Source: Prorocentrum cordatum
Taxonomy: Eukaryota > Sar > Dinophyceae > Prorocentrales > Prorocentraceae
Direction: 5' to 3'
NCBI GenBank assembly: GCA_963575745.1
Contig: CAUYUJ010016138.1
Span: 1-64,000 of the forward strand
Length of the DNA: 64,000 nucleotides
Numbering within the stretch: the stretch's first letter is position 1; each line of letters starts with the position of its first letter. Below the pieces are notes generated by a model. It was not told the origin of the DNA. It ran no database searches and worked only from the letters and a program-made list of their open reading frames with translations. Positions 1-8,836 of the stretch are shown here, in pieces. Both the position numbers and the translations under genes were made by a program.

Positions 1-215
1 CGCGCTTGAAGCTGGTAGGCTCTTGCATGCAACGGGCAAGGGGCCCTGGCATGCAGCCTCTGCAGGGGTTGCTCAGCGCAGCTGTAACCAGTGAGCTGAT
101 GTCGTTTGCCTGCAACCACGTGGCGTGCGAGCAATGTTTGGTGAACCAAATGGCTGTGCTGTGGACCTCAGACACGGTAGAACCCTGTCACATGGTGCCT
201 GTGTGTCATAAAATG

Positions 216-556
216 ACCGTTGACCTACCGTTGACCTACCGTTGACCTACATATTACCTACATCCACGCCGGAAAACAACCACCGAACTACCGTTGACCT
301 ACCGTTGACCTACCGTTGACCTGGGACCGTTGACCTACCGTTGACCTACCGTTGACCTGGCCCTCAAACCCTGTTATTTTACAGGGATGGACCGTTGACC
401 TACCGTTGACCTGGGACCGTTGACCTACCGTTGACCTACCGTTGACCTACCGTTGACCTACCGTTGACCTCCAATTCAGTAGATTTAGGCCAACCTATGT
501 AACATTTACCTACCGTTGACCTACCGTTGACCTACCGTTGACCTACCGTTGACCTG
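216..556. repeat. 12-bp satellite, unit CCGTTGACCTAC
   Basis: Roughly 25 copies of CCGTTGACCTAC occur in four blocks (about 216-251, 291-360, 392-475 and 511-556). Unique spacers of 30-45 bp and short GGGA interruptions separate them. Units are almost identical, which implies recent expansion. The reverse complement contains AGGTCAACG, which is also the core of the 12-bp arrays near 5850 and 6673 on the opposite strand. Confidence 0.95.
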
Positions 557-975
557 CCTATATGCTTCCAAGTGCCACATTGCAGGCAAACTGTGACATC
601 ATTTTTTGAGATGAGCTGGCGGTCACCGTGTGCCCCACTGGCGCACGGCATGGCTGCGCGCCTCGGCGCGCGCAGTACACGGGTACTGCCATCGCACGGT
701 GGCGAGTTGCGCGCGGGGGATCGGTCAGACATGTCGGGTTCCTGATGCGTGTGTCCCAGTTGGTTGTCAGCCCCCCCCCCCTCTGGAATGAACGTTCAGG
801 GAATCTAGCTCGCAACCTCTCGCCTGTGCCCTCTCCCCCTCAGCCGTCAGCCACCGCCCTTTCATCGGCCTCTCCCGTGGGTGGAGTCTCGCGTGCTGAG
901 GTCCAAGAGTGTCAGGCGTCACCTGAATAGATACATAGCCGCACTGGCTCTGGACGTGAGCCCGTGCTTTTAACG
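557..975. other. Stretch without a supported gene
   Basis: Only short overlapping open frames on both strands and a poly-C run near 771-781. Nothing here resembles a conserved protein. It could hold 5' sequence of the transposase-like gene that starts at 976. Confidence 0.5.
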
Positions 976-1800
976 ATGCCCAAGAGAAGGAGGGCCAACG
1001 GCCCGCGATGGATCCCAGGGGGGAATGCTCGCTTGCGGCAGGCACAGCGAGATGCAGGATCTGAACTTCTTAAACACATTTTAAGTTTGTATTCGTGTGG
1101 AAAATTATCTGCATACGACGTGTGTGTGATGTGCTATCGGTGTCATACGGCATCCGTCCCTGGAGGATCCTTCGGCACGTACGCTCAGGAACCTGGTAAG
1201 CAGAGTGGCTCGTATCAACGGCACTTGGACACGGTGCTCCCAGGTGCTGGCGATTTGTATTTTGTCCCCACACCATGTAATTTGAGGAGATCGGCTAGGC
1301 GCACGATTCGAGACATACCCTTCCGACCAGCCTGGGTAAGTATCGCAGAAGAGTTGACCACGGACCCCTCTAGCTTGGATATCCTGCAGCAGGACCCACC
1401 GACCAGAGACGAAAACATCATAGACCTCCCGTGCTACATGACCAACCCTGATGTAATCAAAGCAGTATCAAACAATGATGTCAAACCAGTGCCATTGGGA
1501 TTGTATGTAGATGGGGTACGGTACACATCGGGAGTCGGGGGTAGAGCAGACAGCATCCTTGGATTTTGGATTATAAACCTCATGACGGGGAAACGACACG
1601 TCACTAGCGTTCTCTTGGGGTCCGACAAATGCCAGTGCGGTTGCAAAGGCTGGTGCTCGCTTTGGCCGACCCTTCAAGCACTTTCGTGGGTGCTGGAGGC
1701 ACTCATATCGGGTCGGTCGCCGCCTAGGCGACACGATGACTCAGACTGGGACCCAGCTGACCCGTTGGCCGTGCGACAAACATTCCCGAAGTGTTGCTTC

Positions 1801-2149
1801 CTGTGGATAGGTGTTGCTGTCGCTGTATCCGCCCGCCCCACAGCGTGTCACTGTACAAGTCAATGCAATGCCACTGCACCGTCGATGCAACATACACGTG
1901 GACTACACTCACCGTCAACGCATATGTCACTGGAATGGTGGCAATGTAATATCAAACGCATGGCGTTGCATAGTATAGCAATAATATGACGATATATACA
2001 TATATATATATATATATTCACATGCGTATCGTTGTTTAGACAACCGTTAAGATGTCAGCATGTCATCATTGCATAACCGATGTCGTGGCGCACGAACATA
2101 CATGACGTCTGCATGTCGGCTACATAACAATTGGCACGCTGTTTGCAAC
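1801..2149 (+). other. Probable intron or insertion inside the transposase-like gene
   Basis: Between the coding-looking parts lie diverged GTCAATGCAA-type units (about 1857-1930) and a TA-rich tract (1984-2017). A possible acceptor, GCAACAG, ends at 2150. No donor gives an unambiguous in-frame join. Confidence 0.45.
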
Positions 2150-3218
2150 AGTCGTGGCATGCGGATTAAGGGAGACTGGGCAGAGCACAGCAAAACTCTC
2201 GGGCTTGCATCATGGGCGAGCAAGTTTTCGCCATGCCAGTATTGCAGCTTGCCAAAATGCGATCTCCATATGCACAATTGCTCGATCGAGTCGGACGTTG
2301 TACCGTTTCCTCTGCGGGCTGCGTGTGAGTACGAGCAGGCGTGTCAGACGTGTGAGCGGCATGTGACGATCCATAACGAGGGCCAGCGGGATGCTGTGGT
2401 CAGGGCTCTAACATGGTTAAATCGGGCAAAACAATTGGAGGTCGAATTGTGTCGTGTGCAGTTGTCATTTCGGGGGTGAGTTTAGAACCTGGGGATCGCG
2501 TGGAGCCATCGACTAGTCTTCCCGACATTGGAGCTATAGAAGTAACAGGCGTACCATTTATACTTACGTTTCGGAGGCCTCGGAAAACGGGACAATCAGT
2601 TATATATCCAATAATGCACAGATGTCCATTGTTCTGCGCTGCGCTTTCAAGCAGTCCTGCCACCGCGTTGGCTATCGATTCACTACACACGATATATTAT
2701 GGCCCTGTCCAGAGGTGGACGTGCAGCGCGTTCTGGCGTTTGATTCTCTCGAACCCGTGGGGGTGCCCAGGGAGCTCGGCTGAACAAAAAGAGTTGGCCC
2801 TTCGGAGGTTAGTTGCTGAGTTGAGGGCCTGGGAGGTGGATCAGAATATTCCCCCTAATCGGATAATTTCAATTTTAACGTGGGGCATGCTGGGCAGCGC
2901 TGAAAGATGTACGGCAACGAATATTCGGCATCCTGGGGGTGGGCTCAAGGCCAAAGCAGGGGAAATGAGCGTGTTGTTGAACTTTGCTGTCCATGAGCTG
3001 CTCGTGCACGGCGGTGCAGACGTTTTCACGGATGCATTCGTCACGGCAGGTAGTACAATGGTGCAGTTTCTGGATACGATCCGAGGCATGGGGGTCGTCG
3101 TGCGACCAGAGGAGCGCGAGGCACTCGTAGGGTTATCGGGCATATTCCTGCGTGCATGTGAGGCATCTGGTGTTTCGCACGTTCCCAAGCACCATCTTGT
3201 TGTGCATCTTGCGGACAG

Positions 3219-3661
3219 GACCTCGGGAATATCAATCCCGCGCTATGCGCGGCGGGGCAGGGGCGGGGGTTGGAGCTGTGTCGCGGCCAGGGCCCAGGAG
3301 AGCTGTCCAATTCTAGGGGGTGTGACTGTTGACTGCCATCGCGCGTGCCGTGAGTGTGAGAGCTACGTGCACGGGTGGACGTACATCGATCTAGACATGA
3401 GGCGACGTCGCAATCACATGTGACCCATTTGCGCACCGAGCGCCCAGCATACCTTACAAGATAAGCATACGCGCGCATGCACGGCCAGACACATCCACAC
3501 GTAGGCACGCACGAGCGCACGCACGTACACGCACATGTCCACGATCAGTGGACGCACTGAATGAACCACACTCACACAATAACAGCGTTGGCGGGCACAG
3601 TCGCACCCTGGCATGTGTGGATGACACCTGCCCCTAGACATGTTGCCCCCGATAACGCGAG
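3219..3661 (+). other. 443-bp intron flanked by AGGAC direct repeats
   Basis: AGGAC occurs at 3217-3221 and again at 3660-3664. Splicing AG|GAC to AG|GAC joins HLADR to TLFHGSPKLYTTF with no frame change and no stop, as the family pattern expects. The intron would start with GA rather than GT. Non-GT donors and repeated AGG boundaries are known features of dinoflagellate introns. Confidence 0.75.
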
Positions 3662-3875
3662 GACATTGTTCCACGGCTCGCCGAAATTATACACTACGTT
3701 CACTGACGAAGGGTTAAACGTCATTCTGCGTGATCTCGCGCAAGTTGCGCATCGTGCTACACTTGAACGGAGAATATTTGCCATGTTCAACATGATCGGT
3801 CTGCTGCATTTGAGCACCTACATTTTTGGTGCATCCGCGGGTACACTTCCGCTTCTGCCAGGGCGCTAGGCGGCC

Positions 3876-5117
3876 ATGGCTGGCTTTCGGCCTGGCGCGG
3901 ACGTCTGGAGGGCTGCGATGGTGAACGCGGCAGCCTACCCAATGGATTATGATGATATTCGGCGGGCAGATATTGCCTGCAAGGCGGAGATTGAGATTGA
4001 GTGTGCAATAGGGACGTCGACCTTGTGCGCTGGTGACAGCGTCGACTTCAAGGTGTTCAGCGCTGTAACGCAGAAGATCGATGACCTCAGCCGTGACATG
4101 CCTCGCACGCTGTCGTTCGTAGAGGTATTCGCTGGCCAGGCATGAGCTAGCAGGAAGCTGCGAGACGCAGGCGTTCGAGCGGTTGCAGTAGAGCGCACAT
4201 CGCAGAGGGTGTGGGACGATGTGACGAGGGCGTCTGGTTTCATATACGTTGCACTGTCGATCTCGATGCTGCACATTGGTGCTACTGCGTGGTTCCCACC
4301 GCAATGCTCGACATGGGTTAACTGCGCACGAGGACATACAACGCGGTCAACGTCTTCTGCATGGGGCGACACCGACAGGGACGACGTGCGCGAGGCCAAC
4401 TGCTTGGCCGTCATATTGTTGGGGGGGGGGGGGGGGCTTCGAGAACAGCTGGGAGAGGACGCGTGGCCAAGTCGGCCCAGCAGACACGGGTGGGCCGTCA
4501 TTGTGGAGCGTGGCACTCGTCATGTATAGTGCGAGGGTTTCACGCTCACTCCCCTTCCTCCTTGCCTTCAGCGTCCTATCCATCCCCTTCGGGCTCGCTC
4601 TTACCACCGTCTGCCAACTTGCTCCGCAACATCGGCCCACCCATGTCTCGCCATACGGGTTGTCGGGAGGTCGTGGCTCATGGCGCTGTGTACATTGAGA
4701 GGTGCGTTCTTCTGCGTCGAGCAACCGATCTCGTCGCTGTTCTTCCACTTCGTGCCGATGCTGGAGTCCATTCGGATCAACAAGGCCACCCGTCGTGTGA
4801 CATATGGGGGCGCATTCGGCGCAGGCAGTCGGAATCCGTACGAGATCTGGTCCACTTGGCCTGACGCATTGTGGAAGCACTTGCATGCAACCCGAGATCA
4901 TGTTGACAAGTGCCTGCAGGATGCGATCAGTGTCAAACTTGGTTTGCTTAGCCAGCGCGTACAATCACATGGTCGTGCGATTCGTCGGACCGTGGAGCTC
5001 AACAGAACGGCACGTGCACGCGCGCTGGAGAGGCATGTTCGAGCCGAGGCACGTGACCATGTGATTTTGTGCCAGCTGAGCAAACCATCAAGCCGACGGT
5101 TTAGACCATCGGCTTGA
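3876..5117 (+). pseudogene. C5-methyltransferase-like domain (FAG...CSTW...EQP), broken
   Basis: Frame 3876 gives SFVEVFAGQA then TGA at 4143. The same frame continues ASRKLRDAGVRAVAVE, then GATAWFPPQCSTWVNCARG and ends near a 17-G run at 4420-4436. A later segment in the same frame (4680-5117) gives FFCVEQPISSLF and YGGAFGAGSRNP. FAG, PCxxW and E-N/Q-V/P follow the order of cytosine-5 methyltransferase-like folds; here the second motif reads PPQCSTW. Dinoflagellates have many such FAG/PPCSTW proteins, and some retroelements carry methyltransferases. The gap 4440-4680 may be an intron. The TGA sits where a Cys or Trp codon would fit. It starts 6 bp after the transposase-like stop, so the two may belong to one element. 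Catalytic activity is doubtful. Confidence 0.55.
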
Positions 5118-5120
5118 TGG
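5085..5120. repeat. Hairpin, 16-bp arms, 4-nt loop
   Basis: Arms 5085-5100 and 5105-5120 pair at 15 of 16 positions around loop TTAG. It lies at the very end of the methyltransferase-like frame, so it may be a terminator-like or element-end structure. Both roles are inference. Confidence 0.8.
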
Positions 5121-5849
5121 CGACTGCCAATCAACATTCATGTGGTCGTCCGTTCGATTGCCACCGCATTGGCAGATTAGATGAGTTTCGTCGGAAACGT
5201 GCACCCGTGTCGTCGTTTATCCCACTTATGCGTGTATGCGTATGTGTTGTAGTGCCTCCCCAGAGGACGGGCGCGAGACCACGCCTTTGCACAATGTGAC
5301 GCCCAAGAGCGAGACCAAGTCCGCTGACGAGGCTGGGACTGGATGGTTGAAGTCAGGATGGGTGTCTGGATCCAAGCACCAGAGGGGCTCCTCCGCTTGC
5401 AAAGATGAACTTGTGGCTGCGATTTGTGCTGCTGTCGTCGATGGCCTCGACTACGTGCACGAGGTCAGAGCTGGCTTCAACATTGATTAGGTTACACCAT
5501 GCAGATGCTGGCCGCTTGCCTCCCTTCGCCGCAATCGTCTCTGCACTTGCTCGCAATTCACACTCACAGGGTGTGCACACATTGCAGCGCTGGTTGAGCG
5601 CTGCTGGCCGCGATGCGGACCTCTTTCAAGCAGTCACGCACAATGGCCCTGGTGCAGTTTCAAGTCCAGATTGCAGCGTGCGGTGTGAGCGCTGGCCCGT
5701 TTATGATTTGTGTTCACGATGACTCGGTGTCGATCGGGGGGGGGGCGCAGTTGGGGCAATGTAGTTAGCCATGAACACACGTGGGCACACTTAGCCAACG
5801 CGTGTACTATACCACTACACGGCCAGTGTAATGCCAATCGTGCAAGGCG
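5121..5849. other. Unassigned stretch with short open frames
   Basis: Open frames of 75-105 codons occur (for example 5236-5490 and 5405-5722, +), but they overlap in several frames and show no recognisable motif. A G9 run lies at 5738-5746. No gene is supported. Confidence 0.4.
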
Positions 5850-5945
5850 GGGAGTGCAAGGTCAATGCAAGGTCAATGCAAGGTCAACGCAAAGTCAACG
5901 CAAAGCCAACGCAAAATCAATGCAACGCCAATGCAACCACACCCG
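5850..5945. repeat. 12-bp array, unit GCAAGGTCAATG
   Basis: About eight units with changes such as AACG for AATG and AAAGTC for AAGGTC. A shorter array of the same unit is at 6673-6728 and scattered units are near 1857-1930. The AGGTCAACG core is the reverse complement of the 216-556 satellite. Confidence 0.85.
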
Positions 5946-7906
5946 CAATACCGATGCAATATCAGCGTAGAGGTTCGTCACACAGCTTATACCTAACATC
6001 ACATACGCTCACATGAGGAGGGAGGATGAGGTATGACACGGATAGGGGGGTCAGGGGTCGATATGGAGGGGGTCAGGGGTGACAGATGGGGAAAGTGTTG
6101 GGGCTACTGAGCACCCTAATTTTGGAAGAAAGGAGGGGGGGTGCGCGCGTGTGGCCGCAGGCCCCCCCCCCCCCCCAAGGGGAACGCTGCGCTCTCGTTT
6201 GTGGAAAAATCTCGGCGGACCGTTTGTGCTGCGGTTTTTGTCGCCCAACCACCCCTCCACCACGAAGCGGGGCGAGGGCGGTATGAGGATGGCAGTGGGG
6301 GGGGGGGGGGTGGGGGGGGCATGGCGAGGGGCGAGGAAAGACCACTAAACGATTAGGATGTGCGGGAGCGGGACACGTGACGATTGGGGGGGGGGGGGGG
6401 GGCGACGATTGGGCATGGATGACGGGGGAGGCGGATGAGGGGGGTGTCCACCGCGCCCTTCATCCGCCTCCTTATGCCCGCCTCCTGTTCCGCATCTCGG
6501 GTTCCGCGCTCCTCTCCCTCAATTTCCACGCTGCGCCCGCGTGCATGCCCCCTTGCCGAGGCCCCTCCGCCTCCACCACCCATCTCGTCCGCAAGTCCCT
6601 CACCGGGTCCGCTTCGGGAGGCGGCCGCATCGCCGCCGCGCGGCGTGCGAGCGATGCGCAGCTCAGCACGTGCAAGGTCAATGCAATTTCAATGTGCGGC
6701 CCATGCAATGTCAATGCAAGGTCAATGCGGCTTCTGATGCTGTCGCTCAGTCATCCCTGGTGCGCTCGGGCGCCCGAGGGAGACACGGCGGAGAGATGAG
6801 AGCGATGCCCAGACGCCCCAGACTGCCCGCGTTCGCGGCGCCGTGGTCGCCTCGCAAGGCGACGCCCTCCGCCGAGCTCGATCGTGGGTCTGCGTTTCCC
6901 CCATCCACTTCCCTTCCCCGTCTCTACCTCCTCGAGCTTCCAAACCTCATCACCTGCAATTTCCGAAAGCGTGTGATGCCTCACGCCCACAATGCGTGAA
7001 CCAATCGAGTTAGAAGCCCAGTTCAACCGAGACATTGTAGATGCGAGGCGGCGGGTTCGCAGAGAGTAGAGCAGAGATGTCGCATTCGGCGCGCCTGAAA
7101 CAACACAAAACACAGAAAACCACAACGGACCATTTATAGTTCACACGAACCCCCCCCAGAAAATAACTTTATAAACCCCATCCCTATATCGGGGCGGCCA
7201 GGTACCCGCCGCACCTTTTTGTTTTACTAGTTATTTTTCGCCCTTTCTCCCTACTTTTTATTTTTGTTGTCTTATTCCCTTTTTCTTCATTATTTTTTTG
7301 TTTTTTAATTAATCTCCCTATTATGGAAGTACCCGTTCCTCTCTAACGTTTTAAGTCATTCCTTCAATTCCACATACATCCTACCTAACCCCCACCCCTC
7401 CTCCTCCCCCTCCTTAGTCCTCCTACTTCCTACGCCGTCCCCCTCCTTTCTCCTCCTCCTCCTCCTCCCCCAAATCCGCCCTTTCTCCTCACTTCATCTT
7501 CCAACTCCTTCTCCCCTTCGTCGCCCGCCTCACCGCCTCATCCCTCCGCCTCCCCCCTTCCTTCCCTCCTCATCATCCGCTTCCTCCTCCTCACCTCCCT
7601 ATCCTCCTCCTCCTCCTCCTCCCCCTCCCCCTCCTGCTCCCCCGATACTCCGCCTCCTCCTCCTCCTCCTCCTCCCTCCTCCCTCATCCCTCCTCCTCCC
7701 CCTCCTCCTCCTCGTTCTCCAACTACCGATCCTCGTGCCCACCCTCTCCCTCATGCCCGTCCTCCTCTCGCCCCTCCTCCATCGCAACTCCTGTCGGTGG
7801 CGGTCCTGCTCTGTATGAGGCTGCGGTCCCTGCCCATCGTGTGCAAACACTACAGGGACGTTGATATCGACCATTTTGTAGATGCATACTTTGCACAGAC
7901 GGTACG
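5946..7906. other. Low-complexity, homopolymer-rich DNA without a supported gene
   Basis: Runs of C (about 6163-6177) and G (about 6298-6320 and 6386-6402), a 12-bp array at 6673-6728, an AT-rich patch (about 7225-7330), and a pyrimidine tract of CCT-type units from about 7380 to 7790. Open frames are simple translations of these runs (poly-Gly, poly-Pro, poly-Arg). Confidence 0.7.
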
Positions 7907-8034
7907 ACACTGAAAACTTACAGCGCCGCCCCCACATCTGATTGATTCGACCCCCTCTTCCCCCCGTCCTCTCCGTGGGCGGCGGGCGGGGGAATCGGAT
8001 TAGATGTGGAGGTGGCGCTGTGAATTTTCAATGT
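7907..8034. mobile_element. Foldback (MITE-like) element, arms of about 45 bp
   Basis: The left arm starts ACACTGAAAACTTACAGCGC at 7907. The right arm ends at 8034, and its reverse complement starts ACATTGAAAATTCACAGCGC. Similarity continues through CCACATCT...CCCCC, with roughly 80% identity over about 45 bp. A C/G-rich spacer of about 35 bp separates the arms. No coding capacity. Confidence 0.7.
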
Positions 8035-8836
8035 TCCCACGGGTGGCGAATGCTAAAGTAACGTTGGATATCGCGTGAGTGAGCCACGCGTCGGCCTCAT
8101 GAATGGTGCCACTTTGTTTCGTGGACCGTCGCGAATTTCAGCGGCGCACCTGGCATAACTTTAGATCGAGATGAGGCCGCCCGAAACAGTCCTGTCGATG
8201 ATGACGAGATCGATTGGGCTGTCGAACTTCTTGGGTGCTAACATATCCCCCATTAACTTCTGTCCGTGCTCCTAAAGTTGAGTCATGTGTCGGCTCCCTC
8301 GAAATTGCAGTTGTTGTCAAATATATGTAGCGCTGGGCGCTGGTATCCGACTGCGCCCCGATGTATACTGTGAAAGTGTAGCTGCGTAGGTACGGGCCGA
8401 GGAGGAGGACCATCAATCAATGAGGAGGGGCCCTCCAAACGAGAGGGGGGGGGGGAGAAGGGTGGCGGGGGTGGAGGACGGGCGGCGAGAGGGGACAGCA
8501 GGAAGACAACACAAAATGATGTGATATAAGGAAAGAAACAACATATGGATCAAACCAAGAATCCCGCTGCCATTTTGGCTAATGGCCAAATTCCAATCCG
8601 CGCGGCCCAAGCCGCGTGGACGTGCGCGCACGCGCGTTCATCGTGAAATAGCGCGGTGTTTGCGCTAGTCTTAGCACCCGTTTACGCTGATCAGTCGAGT
8701 CGGCATCGTCTTTACAATGAATTTCGTTGCACCTGTTACCATATGTGCACTGTTCTGCGTTTCGGCGTTTATTTCGCTGGCCGTTCTTTTTAAATGCCAA
8801 GACTTGGCGTTTAAAACAAATGCCAACGCACCTCAG
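8035..8836. other. Unassigned sequence upstream of the recombinase gene
   Basis: No supported gene. It includes CCATTTTGGCT at about 8570, which resembles the middle of the dinoflagellate spliced leader (about 17 of 22 over the whole), but it also forms a small palindrome with the adjacent GGCCAAA, so chance is possible. A short frame from ATG 8717 encodes a hydrophobic stretch (VAPVTICALFCVSAFISLAV) and ends at about 8929. It might be a 5' exon with a signal-like segment, but this is not supported further. Confidence 0.4.

Larger units (their letters stand above)
976..3869 (+). pseudogene. Transposase-like dinoflagellate multi-copy gene, decayed or intron-split
   Basis: The first ATG in frame is at 976 (MPKRRRANG). 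Segment 1, 976 to about 1800, holds a basic start, a helix ending KLSAYDVCVMCYRC, and a core with LGLYVDGVRYT, SILGFWIINLMTGKRH and a cysteine cluster CQCGCKGWCSLWP. Segment 2, about 2150-3218, holds MRIKGDWAEHSKTLG, PCQYC, EPGDRVEPS, ALAIDSLHTIYYG and KHHLVVHLADR. Segment 3, 3662-3869, holds FHGSPKLYTTFTDEGLN and ERRIFAMF and ends at TAG 3867. Segments 2 and 3 join in frame across an intron. Segment 2 changes frame near 2425-2445, and the join between segments 1 and 2 is unresolved. The order of motifs matches, from memory, a large dinoflagellate-specific family that resembles Plavaka/Tnp2-type transposases (acidic residue in the YVDG strand). Function is inferred, and the copy is probably not intact. 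Confidence 0.6.

Noticed and set aside
216-556. AGGTCA motif as a nuclear receptor half-site array
   Set aside because: The similarity is a coincidence of a 12-bp satellite; dinoflagellates are not known to have these receptors.
216-556. CRISPR array
   Set aside because: Units are directly abutting 12-mers with few irregular gaps, no constant 30-bp spacers and no cas genes; the genome is eukaryotic.
8566-8587. Second spliced-leader relic upstream of the recombinase
   Set aside because: Only about 17 of 22 positions match and a local palindrome explains the core; kept as a note, not called.
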